64,000 nucleotides of DNA, taken from the NCBI GenBank assembly GCA_003439945.1, contig QVRM01002457.1:446001-510000 (forward strand), in the 5' to 3' direction. The notes beneath the pieces are model-generated. The model was not told the origin of the DNA, made no database searches, and was given only the letters and a program-made list of their open reading frames with translations. The position numbers and the translations under genes were made by a program. This document shows positions 1-14,450 of this stretch, piece after piece; positions within the stretch are counted from its first letter, which is position 1; each line of letters starts with the position of its first letter. The stretch comes from Dermanyssus gallinae (taxonomy: Eukaryota; Arthropoda; Arachnida; Mesostigmata; Dermanyssidae).

Positions 1-1180
1 GAGGAAATACAAACGTGCAGCTAGGACGCTATATGAGGCGAGATAAATCCAAAAATAAGAGGACAAGAAAAACATCTGCACCGGGAATGACAAGAGGGGC
101 CATGGTATCAAAGTGGACAAAGCGACTCGTAACCGCACTAACTTCGCTCAGTGACCTAACCGGCGTTAAGCCATAGTGCGGAGGAAGAGCCAGGAGGCTA
201 TGAACTACCATTTTGCCCAGATGTTCAGAGCACACGGCTACTTCCAGCAATACATATTCCGCATTGGAAAAACAGCGTTTCTAGTTTAGGTGGTGTGTAA
301 CATCAGGGGGGCGGAAGCAGCCGATTATATACTGTTTAGAGGCAAAATTTTCCAATAGAAGGCTTCGTAAGAGAAGACTAAATTATTGGAAAAAAGGCAA
401 CTAACAAAGAAAAGCACAAAGGCACATAGTCACTTGTCATGAGCAGGAATACGCACAGCAAATGAGCGAGCCCTCGAGCAGAAAATATGACTCTCAGACG
501 GCAGGATGGGTAAACAACTTATTATACACGCAAGTATCTGATGAGATATTTCGTGCCTCTAATGAGTCACAAAGGTATAGAGTGTTTTGTAGATATTGCG
601 CATGTTTCTAAATATCCAGGGTCGTGTTCCACTTAATCCGCCAATATACTCGGGTAAATGCATTTCCTGTGTCTCTAATGCGTGTATTAGAAGAGGAAGC
701 CTGAAGAGGAAGAGCTATCTGGACGTTAACGATAGAAATAGCACAAAAACAATACCAATCAGCCATGCGAGACCTTTTACTGCATGACCTTTGCGTTCTT
801 CGTCCATGTTTATTGGCTTTTATACAGTTCCCGGAGTTCATACTATGTAGAGGTCAGGGAATCGCTTTGAGAAGCAGAACAATAACATGGCAGCAATTAT
901 TACCACAAAACTATTACAAAGGCCGGCTTTACAGAGAAGGCCGACGAAGTGATACAAATCCACGCTATAGTCGAAGGATAAATAGCTCGGCCCTATTATA
1001 AAGAGACAACCGCCCGTGGCTGTGGTGGGTTGGCGTAGGAAACGAACATACATACGTGTATCCTGTCTAGCAAAGACACCGTTATTATTATCATTATTAT
1101 TAGTACATCTACCACTATTGTTACAAGCATGATGACACTCATTATACTCTCTATTCACCTGTATTTGTGTGCGCCCTTCT
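1..1180. other. Anonymous sequence, no supported gene
   Basis: Only short ORFs (under about 110 codons) on both strands, with no recognisable domain. Base composition is mixed and no tRNA-like or transposase motif is visible. A short interrupted ATT-rich stretch lies near 1080-1105. Confidence 0.5.
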
Positions 1181-1185
1181 CATTT

Positions 1186-1214
1186 CCCCCCCCCCCCCCC
1201 CCCACCACCCCCCC
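1186..1214. repeat. Poly-C tract
   Basis: A run of 18 C, then ACCACC and a further C run. Simple homopolymer sequence; its length may be affected by sequencing error. Confidence 0.9.
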
Positions 1215-1946
1215 TTCCCTGTTACCCTCTGTATGAGCCCGACGTCTCCCCTCTAGTTCGCTATATAGTCCTCCTTTAAAAAAAATTAGTAATTACGTTC
1301 AATGGCAGACCTGCTTGTTATTGCTGAGCCGTGGATAGTCGGCGACGAGTCAGCACAGCGAACTGGCACTGGCCAGGCGGTGCACCGTGCGGCCAACATG
1401 TGGCCGACTGTGTCGACGCGTACGTTGACAAATCCCACACAAGTCGCGACCCATATCGAACAGCAGCTCAAGGTTGCTGGCCTTGTAGCTGAAGTCGTTG
1501 CTTCTGCCCCTCTGCCCTGCACCACCAACACAACCACCACCACCACCACCACTGGCAATTCCATTCGTTGCAGTGACTCCGTCGAGATTCTGTCGTCATA
1601 AATTGAGATTAGCCTGCCTAAATATGGGACAACGGCGACAAGCTCGCTCGCTCACCCGCGAATGACTCGACGAGCAAGGAAGTCGGGAGGGCTCGAATGA
1701 AAAGTAATATGCGGTTGGTGCGTATGTAGCCGAGGCAGATACAAACAAACGCACAAGCACACGCAGATGCGTGGACAGCTATACAGACGTATGTGGAAAT
1801 AGAGATAAAGATCGACACATAGGGAGTTTCTAACTACGTTCGCCGGCCGGACATACATGCTTGGAAACCGCGGCAAGGGAGGCAGATGACCGGGTGCAGA
1901 GGGCAGCTGACATCGAGCAGCACATGGAGCTGTATGCATGTGTGTG

Positions 1947-2034
<88 letters not shown>
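1947..2034. repeat. (TA)n microsatellite
   Basis: About 88 bp of nearly pure TA, with one AAATA interruption near 1957. Confidence 0.95.
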
Positions 2035-2037
<3 letters not shown>

Positions 2038-2124
2038 AAATAGAGAATCAAAGAGATAATGCCGAAATTTAGCGTCATGGAACAGGCATAATGGTAAATC
2101 TCGTCCGGAGCAGCAGCTCTTAAC

Positions 2125-2303
2125 TTTTTGGGCTGACGCTCAGCCAATATTTAACGTCCACGGGACTATTTTCGCATTGCTTTGTGGGACTGACCCTATA
2201 AATACAAATCGGTGAAAAGGTTCGGCTCGAACCCATGCGCCTATGTGTTCCCTCGGGTCGCGAGGCGCACACGAATGCACCCATCACGCCACCGAGTTCG
2301 ACC
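2125..2303 (-). repeat. tRNA-derived SINE, family B, copy 1
   Basis: First of four related copies (others near 29389, 38922 and 59861). Read on the minus strand, the head carries a B box of the type GGTTCGAGCC (here diverged), then a body ending in a conserved segment that on plus reads GGGCTGAC..CAGCCAA..TTTAACGTCCACGGGACT. The A and B boxes are the internal RNA polymerase III promoter of tRNA-type SINEs. The family is non-autonomous and needs a LINE reverse transcriptase (known biology). No target-site duplication was found for this copy. Confidence 0.7.
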
Positions 2304-3265
2304 GGGGCAGCAGAAACAGCAACAGGAGGTTGGCAAATGTGGCTTGAGCTGGAGAGAGGTCGGAGGTGGCGGGAAAGGCGACGATGCGCAAACGGGGCCG
2401 AGAAGAGGGGCGCGGGGAAACGGATGAAAGATAGAAGCAGATAATCAACTCCGCAAATTGACAAGTTTTGTTGAACAACGCAAAAATCGTCGTCTGTTCT
2501 GCAAAATAACTCCGTCCGCCAGTCTGAGCAGAAGCCGCCTACGAGTCTCCTTATCGGCTATTACCCGCCATTGTCATAAACATGATAGTGTTTCAGCTGA
2601 TCCGCCACTGGCGCCAAGCGACGGAACATGAGAGGAAAATATAGTGACGGGAAAAAATTAAAAAGGTGAGAGAAAGTAAGAAAACAAAGAGAGATAAGGA
2701 CTGGTATAGCGGGGTAAAAAAATAATTTGCGATTTGCGAATGTGGCAAAGCGCAAAGAATCTCCGTGTGGGTCTGAGTGTTATGATCTCCAGCGGAGATT
2801 AGATCTTGCCGCTGAAGAATAGCTACGGTTATAGCGGCTGCAGTAGACGCAACGGAGGCGGTAGCGGTTAACGGGGGTTGAGCGGTGTCCGCAGTGTTGT
2901 AGGAAGCAGGGGGGGGGGGGGTGAAACTAAAGAGGAAGCAATTGAGCGGGAAGACAACAGAGGCAGAGGACACTCAGAGACAAAGACTCAGCAAGGAGGC
3001 AACAACGTGTCTAGATGGCGACAAATGCCACAACATCATCTCGCTGATGTATGAACATGGCCTGTCGTAGTCAGAATAGCCTCAAGTTGAAAAGCTCGTG
3101 TTTCTCTATTTCTCTGTGTCATTCATCCTCGCTTTGCTGTAGCCATGGCTTTCTAGTCCCTTTATCATGTCCTTTCAGACCGCGGTGAACCCGCTGAGAC
3201 CGCAGATTACGTGCCTGACAGTTGCACATATGCATCAGTTTCAAAGCTTGGTAGACGCTGTATCG

Positions 3266-3300
<35 letters not shown>

Positions 3301-3930
3301 ATAAAATTCAAATTTGTTTTCACTCTATATTGAAGTAAGTAGAAACATGTGATTCAATATGTCCGTGCCAGTTTTGTTAGTGAAGTGACCGCGTTGCATT
3401 CACTAGCATAATCTCTTGTAAACAACCTATCATAATATTTACAAGTGCATGTGCCACTTGGCTCGTGAAAGTTCACAGTCCGACCAAATGTACGGTAAAA
3501 TTCATAGGCTGCAAAACGTACCACTATGTCTATGCATGCCGCCTACTCCCTTCATTCTAAGTTAAAATCGCGCGCCTTTGCAGTTCAAAACTCTCGATCA
3601 ATATCAGCAATTTTTCCTTATTCTGCTTTAGGTACTGGAGATACGCCGAGGTCTTCGAAAGTGCAAACCTTTTTCTCGACAGCTCGACAATCAGGGAATA
3701 TTGGCTAGCAAATAGATCAGACGATTATATGCGCTTGTTTGTAGGCAGCCTAATATCCCCTCATGAAAATGAGGTTTTACGCGGTCAAGTACAGCTAGAT
3801 GCGAGACACTTAACTTCGCCCGTAGGAACAGAATACGGTATAAAGTAATTGGTGCTATTTTTATAACGACAATGTTTGCGAATTGAGTGAAAGCACCTGC
3901 AGGCCTTTAAGTGCGCAGCAAGGGTATTGG
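2304..3930. other. Anonymous sequence with a short (TA)n tract
   Basis: No recognisable gene or mobile element. It contains a poly-G run near 2911-2920 and a (TA)n tract at 3266-3290 followed by ACACAC. ORFs on both strands are short and low-complexity. Confidence 0.5.
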
Positions 3931-3954
3931 CTAAGGGGGTCAGTTTAGTGCGCC

Positions 3955-4395
3955 CAAAACTCTTGCTGCTGTCCGTATCTGTCCGGGCGAGTCACTTTCT
4001 TCTAGTGGGCCCGCGTGTCTGCAATTCATGGGTGCCGTCTTTCCCGTATTGATCTCAAGGCCGTCTACCCTCACGTAAACTGATAACGCAACTAGCGCCT
4101 GCGGAATGTGGAATATGGACCCCCTACCGACGTAGAGAACTAGATCGTCCGTCGACATGACGACCTTGACAGCCGGATGTCGGTTCTGTACGCCGCTCGG
4201 TGGATCGTTCGGTGGACAGTTTGCGATAAGCAGCGCGAACAGCAGAGAGATGCGGTTGTCGCCTTGCGCGAAGTTCGCGCAGCCTGCACTGAGACGGTGG
4301 ACATAGAAGTAGAGCAGGGTGGATGATGCCAAGCAACATAGACACTCCACCACCTGCAGAGACACAACAACTAGACACCACCAAATAAAGTGCGC
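3955..4395 (-). pseudogene. LINE reverse-transcriptase remnant (palm region)
   Basis: The minus-strand reading frame (longest open part 3940-4521) shows reverse-transcriptase blocks in the right order. First is a QGDN..SLLFALLIAN segment, which corresponds to the QGD.LSPLLFALFIND block of non-LTR elements. Then comes VVMSTDDLVLY, in which STDD replaces the usual YADD catalytic box, and then GLEINTGKTAPMN, like the GL.IN..KT.VM block after the active site. The upstream half of the 193-codon frame does not look like RT, so the element is truncated. No endonuclease or ORF1 is visible. The YADD-to-STDD change and the lack of flanking domains indicate a dead copy. It may belong to the same LINE type as the C-terminal fragment at 53.1-53.8 kb (inference from family resemblance). 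Confidence 0.7.
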
Positions 4396-5760
<1,365 letters not shown>

Positions 5761-6731
5761 AATTATTATCACTGCTGATAATTTTGTTACTTGAGGTCTT
5801 GGTGATATTGTTGTTGTTCTTGTTGTTACTGCTGCTACTTCTTCTAGTCTTTCTTAGACAAAAGTTGATGTCGCACCCGATCATAAGACGAGCGAGCGAG
5901 AGAGAGAGAGTGAGGCCTCTCATGTATCAAATATGCCAGGACTATTAATAGTTTTAGCCGTACTAGTTGAGTGATCGTATAGTAGTAATAGGTCGCGTAG
6001 TAGTAGTAGTAGTAGTACTACTACTACTGGAGGTAAAGTAATAAGAGCGACAAAAACCTTAGGGTTAGCATATGTGCATGAGTGTACGCTGTGATACTGC
6101 GTCGTGATCGTAATTGTACAAGCAAATGCATCAGTTTATTCATCCATATATCGTGTAACGTATGCACATCTGATGTGTGCACGCACCCATATGCGACCGC
6201 TGGCTAATGATTCATCATGACAACGTGTGTGATGAATGCATTGTGTCTGTGCAATAATTAACCTAGATTGCACCCTGGAAGCGAGAGAGAGAGAGAGCAA
6301 GAGAGAGCGCGCGCGTTATCCTATGTGCGGTGAAAGAAAAACGCAACGTTTATAGGGGCTACATTGTAGGCTCTGCGCCAGTAATCTGACCGTCACCGGT
6401 AATCCACCGGTGTCTCCAGCAAACAACTCCCGATCTAACTGGTGTAAGCACCAGCATCTATATAAGGCTGCGGTCTTTTTGCTAGGGTGACTAAGGCCTA
6501 CGTTTGCCGTCGTAGACGATCAACATCGTTTAACTCTATATTATCCCCATATTTCCAAGCATTCGTATTTATTAAGGTTGTACTGAATGAGTGTTTGTGA
6601 AATGCACACGCTTAGAACTGCGCACGCACTGCCACGAAAGCATTCTTTTTGTTGCAATTTCTTCTCATCTTGGTGTTGTTAGTGGTGTTGCTATTGTCAT
6701 ACCCTGTCGTCGCTATTATGGATAATTAATA

Positions 6732-6765
<34 letters not shown>

Positions 6766-7177
6766 CCCAGTCTTAAAACCAGCCGGGACTGGGACCAAAA
6801 CGACAAATGCGTCGAAATTGTGTATCATTGTACCTTTCTACCTGCTGGATTTTGGTACGAAGCATGTTTTGTGCAGGTTTTGTACTAGTGGTTAATGTCT
6901 GTTTGCGCCAAGGACTCTAGAAGATAGAGAGGCCACCGAATAGTATTCAGGAAGGGCCAGCAGAACATCTTTCGCAGCTATGCATAATTGTCTGAATTAT
7001 GAAGGTTTTAACGTCAAACCAAAACATGTTGCGTCCATCTTGAGTGTGCACTACTCCTTTTTTGACGGATATTTCTCATAACTGACACTTTATTTGCCAG
7101 AATATCGACTATAAGTTAAACTGAGGTAGTACTGAATCGCATGTAAGGTTATAGTTGCTATTTTAAGCGGCAGCATA
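5761..7177. other. Non-coding stretch with simple repeats
   Basis: Contains (GA)n near 5892-5911 and 6283-6308, a palindromic TAG/TAC triplet run at about 5997-6030, and an (ATT)n run at 6732-6763. No gene or mobile element recognised. A TATATAAGG string at about 6459 resembles a TATA box, but nothing downstream supports a promoter. Confidence 0.5.
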
Positions 7178-7372
7178 GCCGGCCATGTTGAGATATTTAG
7201 TGATTCCTTATCAGTCCTTATGGCAGCATGGTCACTGACACTCTGCAGTATGGTTTATCATCTATCTCTCTCAATGAGCACCACTCAGAGAAAGCTCGAT
7301 AAACAACAGGAATCGAACCGGCGACACCTCTGTAGATAACAACCATGACTTGCCCCCTAAACCACACCGCCA
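7178..7372 (-). repeat. tRNA-derived SINE, family A, copy 1
   Basis: On the minus strand the head begins at the TA tract and has an A-box-like segment (GTGGTTTAGGGGG) and a B box (GGTTCGATTCC) about 60 bp downstream. The body carries the family words TGAGTGGTGCTCATTGAGA and a GATATCT-like motif near the 3' end. Four further copies are at about 16991, 24732, 33353 and 37185. The long spacing between boxes suits a type II (Leu/Ser-like) tRNA ancestor (inference). Confidence 0.75.
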
Positions 7373-7390
7373 TATATATATTCATATATT

Positions 7391-7744
7391 TGGGATGCAA
7401 CCGTTACCGACTCCCTAGCACCTTCAATGGTCGGTGGCGGCGCATCCAAAGCTGGTTATGCAGCCCACCTTGCGTAGACCAGCAAGCTAATAAAATACTC
7501 ATCAATTGGGTATCCCCACGAATGCTGGCCTCTGGCGTTTGAGACCTTGGGTGCTTCTGGTGTTCGGACCAGAAAGCTAATTCGCAAAGTCGGCACTATG
7601 TTAAATATGTTAACCGGTGATAGCAGATCGTCGTCCCTTTTTAAACAACGTCTGGATCTCGACATACAACGTGGAAACGCAGCCTCCGTTCGTGGCATTC
7701 TTCTGAAGTGGTCTCGGCCTAGCCTAGACGAAGCGGACACGTGA
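7391..7744 (+). pseudogene. C-terminal fragment of an RLE-type LINE ORF
   Basis: The frame starting TGG-GAT reads WDATVTD, then SMVGGG..KAGYAA, and ends in LAFETLGASG followed by a TGA stop. The same order (DATVTDSLSPSMVG..RAGHAA, then VAFETLGSPG) is seen near the C-terminus of the fragment at 49.25-50.28 kb, so both are one family. This copy begins exactly at the end of the endonuclease motif and lacks everything upstream, the usual 5' truncation of LINEs. One in-frame TAG lies at 7475-7477. A family A SINE sits immediately 5', and AATAAA occurs about 90 bp after the stop, before a (TA)n tract. Non-functional. Confidence 0.8.
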
Positions 7745-7848
7745 TAGTCACAATACACAACCGCTAGGCCCATTGGCATAGCTAATCTTCCGTAATATGT
7801 GCCCCACATGCATCTTCTAATATACGAAAAATAAACTAAAGGTTTGCG

Positions 7849-7851
<3 letters not shown>

Positions 7852-7906
<55 letters not shown>
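7852..7906. repeat. (TA)n microsatellite
   Basis: About 55 bp of pure TA directly after the 3' end of the LINE fragment; it may have grown from the 3' tail. Confidence 0.95.
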
Positions 7907-7910
<4 letters not shown>

Positions 7911-8472
7911 GAGCTCATTTATGCAATTCAATTAGTTACATCTTCACTAGTCCTAATGAGCGCAATTTTCACATGTTTTATTGTAGAAATCCAGATGTAT
8001 GTACTCAAAGTTTTTTACAATCAATAATGTAATATTTTTTACAATAATTATGCAAATCAATTCTACTGAACTGGTCAGCCTGGTAATTGTGTTAAATGAG
8101 ATACATAAACATACTTAAAAGCGTACAGTAACGTTTCGCAAGGAGGCTCCGTTGGAGATGTTCCTTTAACTGCGAAGACAATTATCTGCCAGAAATCGCA
8201 TTACTTCTATCAAGCCGGAACGTGCGATTGTTATTCCAATTGCAACGAGCGAATCTGTACGTTAAGCCAAACTCTCCAAGAAGTCAGTGCTCTGTTTACC
8301 CGAAGGAAGTTGCACGAACTAAACACACAAACAATCTGTTTGCTGGGCGCATGTCACGTTGGATACACGAGAATGTTCCAACTTGTTTTCCTGTCCAACA
8401 CTTTTAATTGTTGTCTTACTTCATTTACCATTTGGTGTACGAAACAACCCAATTTGTGCAAATAAGCGCGTT

Positions 8473-8476
<4 letters not shown>

Positions 8477-8520
<44 letters not shown>

Positions 8521-8535
8521 CATACATACATATAT
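8477..8535. repeat. (TA)n / (CATA)n microsatellite
   Basis: TA tract followed by CATACATACATA and a T-rich stretch. Confidence 0.93.
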
Positions 8536-8656
8536 TTTTCTTTTTTTTGTGTAGAGGGTAAATGTTTTTACGCGCTGTTGCTACGAATGCGGGGTGTTCC
8601 CCCTCTCCAGCAGTGTGGGAGTCGATTCTAGCGGTTAAATGTTGGTCTGCCAAAAC

Positions 8657-8759
8657 CCCTACCCACTAAACATACCAGCCCCCTTAAGCTTCACTCTCTA
8701 ATGGCCCAGATATCCATAGAACAGTACTATGGGCCATTATGAGAAGTGGCGAGCGCCAT
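8657..8759. repeat. Dispersed repeat family D, copy 1
   Basis: Shares the ordered words CCCCCTTAA.CTTCACTC, AATGGCCCAGAT.TCCAT and AGTGGC.AGCGCC with 60229-60341. On minus a tRNA-like A box (GTTTAGTGGGTAGG) is possible, so this may be another SINE; the orientation is not certain. A TA tract follows at 8760-8787. Confidence 0.6.
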
Positions 8760-8787
8760 ATATACATATATATATATATATATATAA

Positions 8788-10345
8788 TCATTCGTTTCTG
8801 GCGGTTTAATTGGCCCATTATTACTACGACAAACTCAGCAAGACCTCAACAGTTAGGAGGCTGAGCCAATAAGCGCAATCGAAACCAGCATTTACGTCTC
8901 CGCTCTGTTTCAGTATCAGGCTCAACGGTAGTCGACTCTACCGCTACCTCGTCTTTGCTGCTGAATGCGAACTCAGATAGGCAAATTGTTGCCAGGACTT
9001 CGGGGTTCCGTGGCCTGTGACCTTCCGAGCACGCCGTCGCTGCCGCCTTACTTCGTTCGACGTGCCCTCGCACGTGCTGGCGATTTTGATTAAATTAGGC
9101 GGACGTTTATTAAATTAGACATATTGTTCATGTTTTCGTTGTGGTTACGTTGGGGCCAATACTGAGCCGTACGCGAGATTTAACCGCTGCCGCCGCCGTC
9201 GCCGAGTTCGCCTTAGATGAAGGTCCGCCCCGGGGCAAGACTGGCGCCCAGGAGGTCGCCGAGCCATCTGAGATTCGATTGTTCCATTTGTCACTCTTTG
9301 GAAACTCAAGGGAAAGCAACGCTGTTTACAGCAGCATCAGCAGCAACAACAACGACAACAGACACGCCGACGACCACATTACGACGGTATCAGCGTGTGG
9401 TTTATTTGCACGATTTGGCGCCATGTTGCTTTATAGTTACAGCTACTTCACAAGAGTAATCCACAATCAAGCAAAAACATTGAACAACAACAGGCCAGTG
9501 GGAAAACGCGCGTCAGCCGAAGGGTCTCTTCCTTCCGGCGAGAGGCTCCCTGAGATCCCGTAGGCATACTGATGTTATTAATACTATTGTGATTAAATGA
9601 CACTTTTGGTTTAAAAGAGAAAAAACAACAGGCCAGTTGTCCTACTAGCGCATAGTACTGGACAATGGTACAGACGCTGCAAAATAGAGAATTAGGAACA
9701 GAGAGAGGGAGAGGGAGAGAGCGGCAAAGGGAGATGCAGAGAGAGGAGGGGACTAATAACTGTGGGTTCACCGGCACGATATACAATACACACACACACT
9801 CTCTTCGTTGAGCCGACTAGAGCTTTTATTGCTAGCGGCGGCGATCGCGTAGGGGGTTGTTAAACGCGTTCGTACGCGCATGCAGTTTGTGCAGCGACCG
9901 AGGCGGTCAAAGCTATTTGTCCCGCAGCCTATAACAGAGAAGGGGCACCAGCGAGGTTGTGTTACAGATTGATCCAAACGTTTGACCAATTGATCGGTTT
10001 TGTGTGTTTTCTCTAGTACTTAATCGTTGGCTAGACGGAGCCTTCGTGTGCGCACTAACAATACAAAATTAAAACATTAACAACAACAACAACAGAGTAT
10101 GAGTGAGGTGCAAGGTGCAGGTTTTTAAAAGCACGACACAAACACAATAGTAAAAGTAGCTCACAACAACGACAACAGTAGTAGCAGCTGCAATATCAAA
10201 ACAACAAAAAAGGCCCACCGTAGCCTTTTTAATTTGCGATAGCCGATAGTGTCTAGGCTATGGCGTAGCATGTTTTCAAAACGTAGCGTTAGGTTAGTTT
10301 AGCAGAGCTGGAAACCAAGCGTTGACGATAATTCATTGTACTGGT
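8788..10345. other. Mixed-composition sequence, no supported gene
   Basis: The part 8850-9570 is less AT-rich and has open frames on both strands (for example plus 9141-9563, 140 codons; minus 8846-9073), but none shows a known domain or a convincing splice arrangement. GA-rich repeats lie at 9695-9750. I cannot exclude an exon here. Confidence 0.4.
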
Positions 10346-10351
10346 GTGACT

Positions 10352-11590
10352 GGTGTTTAGCAGGGCGATCCCCTGGGTCCCCCACCGTTCTACCTATGTA
10401 TCAAGGAAATGGTGGATGCACTGCGATTCCCCCTTAATGTCTAGTACCTGGACGACGGCGTTCTGAGCAGAGACCTCCGGACAGTACTGGACGATATTCG
10501 AAAGGTTATTGACTTTGGTGTTATTAGTGGCCTGACCCTAAACCCGGGCAAATGTGAAGTATATGCTACAGCCCATAACGGAATTAAATGATAAAAATTA
10601 ACGGGCTTCCTTGACCTACCCCCTGGCTGTCGCATTGTTGACAAGGCTGACCTGGAGCTGCTAGGTGTGCCTTTGTTGCCGGATGGGATTGCAAAAGCAC
10701 TAGCTGGCCGGAAAGACAAACTGGACTTTGCCACAGACAGATTACCCCAATTGGGGGCCCACTGTGGTTTGTTTCTCCTCAGATATTGCTTTTTAGCCAC
10801 AAGGTTAACACACCTTGTTTGAGATTGCAATTTACCCTCATCGCCTGAACTTTTACAGCCCTTTAATGATCTTAGCTAAGACACTTTAGAGGAGATACTA
10901 AATCTTCAGCTTACCGCTGTGGCAAGGGATCAGGTAATTCCTTCGGTCTCTCTAAGCGGCTTAGGTATCCAGACGCGGTCATGATGGCAGGGCCCGCGAT
11001 CGTGTCATCATTGGCTCAGGTTGCGGAGAGGGTTAGGGCACTATTAGATAATGATGTGTGGGAAGCTTATAACGTGGAACTACAAAAGCTGACCGACAGA
11101 ATGTCGTGTTTATTCGACAGCCCCCTGGCAAGAAAAATTATTAGCAAGCCTAATTGATAGAGCCCCACCTTGGCTGATGAAGCCAGGCTTCGAGCCGTTA
11201 GTAGTCAAGGGGCTCGTTACATGCCCTACCCTGTCCACAAATAGAGACTCTTTTGGATGACAAAACGACACGCATTAGCACAGTACTGCGGCTTGGTGTT
11301 GACCTAGTCGTCCCTCATCGATGTCGTTGTGGTTACCTTGTGGACGCGTTGGCCCATCACGGCTTTTCATGCGCTTTAAGTGCAGGCCGAAGAGCACGCC
11401 ACTCGGCTTTAAATGACACTTTTAGTCGAGCACTGCGGTCTGCTGGCGCTCCGTCTGTACTAGAACATATCCAGGGTCTATCCAGAGACGATGGAAAAAG
11501 GCCCGACGGTCTTACCCTAACCCCTAACGCCGCAGCACCAGTAGTAGTGGTAGTTGTTGCCACAATAGTTAACGTAGTAGTAGTGGTTAA
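10352..11590 (+). pseudogene. RLE-type LINE fragment: RT palm plus endonuclease motif region
   Basis: Begins with GV-stop-QGDPLGP, the RT block before the active site, then a stop in place of the residue before YLDDG (the catalytic box, about 10445). This is followed by SGLTLNPGKCEV. Further on come SLSGLGIQ, then (after a +1 shift near 10980) a SSLAQVAERV segment. Next is [13 protein letters not shown], a metal-binding cluster CRC..HH...C, GRRARH, and DGKRPDGLT. The C-C-H-C cluster followed by RH and K/RPD is the signature of the restriction-enzyme-like endonuclease of R2/NeSL/R4-type LINEs (known). The frame degenerates into a GTA/GTG repeat after RPDG, so the terminal catalytic residues are lost. 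At least three stops or shifts make it a pseudogene. The full upstream ORF is absent. Confidence 0.82.
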
Positions 11591-14450
11591 TTAACCATTC
11601 GCTGCATCCACGCGTCTGCTGAGGGCGCTGCCCAGAAGAGTCCGCTCAACTCAAGTCAACCAATCCAGCGCGGCATTTTAATGGTAGCTACGTCAAACCG
11701 AGCCGCGCTGATCGAGTTGATGCGGTTTGTTTGTGTGTGTGTTGCGGGATTTTTTTCATTTGGTTAGAATATACTCCGGCAGTCCGGTGACAATCTGACA
11801 ACAGCACTATTCCCTGCCTTTCTATCAACTCGCTTTGCCTCCATGCCCTACATTTTTTTCGAAGAAGAAAGGCCGTGTTGCTGCTGCTACTAGTGAGTCG
11901 TGTTGCACGTGGCCGTGCATAAACAAATATTTTGTCTGACCGCGTTATGTATGCTGCATGAATACAGTGTGTAGATACAACTTCTGCAGCAGCACCAACA
12001 ACAATAACAAATAGACAGAAAAGGCGAAGGGGAACGCCATACCCTTGACGAGATGAAGATGTCGGAGAATAGACAAAAAAAATATATATATATAATGTTA
12101 GGGCGAGAGAGAGTAGGATGAAGAGAGAAAAAATGAGTAAAAACATTCAAGGAGCGCAAGGAAGCAAAACGAGATAAGGAAATCCGTCTTGAGGACAAAC
12201 GTTGATAGTCCGACGGAGCCCGAAGTCAGAGTTGGGGGTTAGTTGGGGTCGTCTGTCGGGACGACACGGGCTCGGTTGGCCTGGCGACGGGCGGTTGAGT
12301 GGGCTGTGTGGAACAACCACCGGCATCAAGGGCAAGCAAATATGTGTCGGCGTGATGGCTCACGTTCGCAATTGCAACGACAAGCGCGACAAGCCCGCGG
12401 TCGTCACGGTAGAGGCAGTAGTGGGCACAAAAAATCTCGACCCACAGACCGACCAACTGTCGACCGAACAGAAAACCGACAACGTCGGAAGCGGTCTGAC
12501 GTGTCTATGCAAAGAAACAGACGACATGAAGGTCCGACGAACAAGACGGAGAGAAAAAAGGGAATCTGGGAAGAGAAGGGACTGAACCCAAGAAGGAGCT
12601 AGTCACTTTCGAGATGGAAAGTAGACATGGCATTCGCCACTCGCGCACGACAGAAAAAGGGGCCTGTCTATGATGCCTGTCCCTGGTGTCGCGTCGTCGT
12701 AGTTGTCCTTACTGTCGCCGTGACCCTGCCTCGCCGCAGTTGGCCGCCGAGGACTGACTACTACCGTTGGGGCTGCGTCGGTGCGGCGTGAGTGGCTAAG
12801 GGATGCTCTCATCGTTCTCTCATTCTCGACGCTGAGTCTCGAACTGCTCCTAGCCTGTAGTTTATGTTGCGGGTTTTATTTGCTGTTAAATCAACCGGAC
12901 CAAACTAGCGAGGCGGTCAGCGGCCACAGCGGCGACAGTTTTTTGCGGTGGGGCCGTAGCTGTGCCCGCAAACACGTGTCTCTCCTGTGTGGGGCTGACA
13001 TGACAGCCTAGCTCGTCTTAACCGTTAGCGAATGATGCCCTTTTTGTGTGAATGCGAACACTGTGCTTTCGTAAGCTTTTGCCAGCCGGCGGCAGAGGTT
13101 ACCAAAGAGGGCACCCGTGGTTCGTACGTAATCCCTGCGAGACTTTTCGAAGCACATACTTATTTCGCAGAGCCAGCCCATAAGCGTCACTGCAGTGTGA
13201 ACACCTTTGGCTTTGACAACTTTAGAACTTGCAATTCATCATCTGTGGCTCGCTCGCTCATTCTGGATGCGAAACTGAAATTGCGTTCCCATGCTAACTG
13301 ATGATTAATAGCGCCATTAGGATGCGTAATAGCAGGAACGGCCGCACAGGTGTTTATGTGCTATCGCTCGAGTTGCGGAAAGGAGCGAAGATTTATGTTG
13401 GCCAGCTTAAGTTTTCCAGTCATTCCAACAGATGTTTCTCGAGTAATTTCTTCGAAGAGTTTCAATAAACAACGAGATCCAGGACAGCAAATATAATAGC
13501 TGGTTTTGCCTAATACGGTGTATTTAGGGCTATCTTAGAAAAACAGACAATGAACTTCTTTTGTGAAAATCACAACGCCCGGGAATCGAAAACGCACGCA
13601 CGAAGTTAAAGTTTCTCGATTCGAGAAAGAAACCTATTGTTAAGCGCAAGCATGTCTCTACGCCGCCGTTTTCATGTCTGTTGTATTTGTTGTACTTATA
13701 TGGAAAGAAATTGCCGCAATAACATGGCGAAGCGTACAAAACGATTGCAGGCAGAATTGGCTGCAAGGTTGAATTGCCAGATCGTCCGCGTGGAAGGAGC
13801 AGTGGGGTAAGTGTCCCCTCGGATAAATCTCGTAGTCCTGAATGATTGGAACATACTCAGTTGCATCTTCGTCTACGGCATCGTCGAAGGCTAGACGAGT
13901 TCCGTAATGAGATCATAATCATTCTTTCGGTTCTTCCGGATTCCTTCGCTTGACCTCACATCTACAAATCCAGTACGGCCAACCGACATCAAACCTTAAT
14001 TTTCTCGCGTAAACACGTGAAACACGGAATAATATAGCCTACAATGGTGTGATTTTGACTGATTTTTCTGCTACTACTGCCTACCAACGGCTTGACGTTT
14101 TTCAAAGCATATTGCACGCCCGCCTATATTTCGCAGTGAACAGCAAATATCAATAAAATACCTTAATAGCACGATTGCTATACTTCCGTTGTAGTACTAT
14201 TAAAGTAACCCTCGTTTCGTCATCTAAGCTGTGCGTCTTCTTCAAAAAACCCTTGCTATAAACTGTTCTGTGTAAGCGCCAGAACATCGGCAATCTCGAA
14301 CACGCATATTGTGCTCATCATATGCTCTGCCCTGGTGTCTACACCCCAACACCCACCCATCTACCTACCTAACTTCCTACTTTGTCTATTGTATATATTG
14401 TAGTGCATATTGTAGTGGCCGCCTTTTCTGCTTGCACCAAGCGCGGCCCT
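11591..14450. other. Anonymous sequence, no supported gene
   Basis: Composition varies. 12190-12600 is GC-richer with overlapping open frames of 100-127 codons in several frames, which points to composition rather than coding. A short (TA)n lies at 12080-12092. No transposon, tRNA-like or domain signature seen. Confidence 0.45.

Noticed and set aside
6455..6470. TATA box (TATATAAGG) as a promoter
   Set aside because: Such words are expected often in TA-rich DNA and no gene or initiator follows. The TATAAAAG at 22844 was rejected as a promoter for the same reason.
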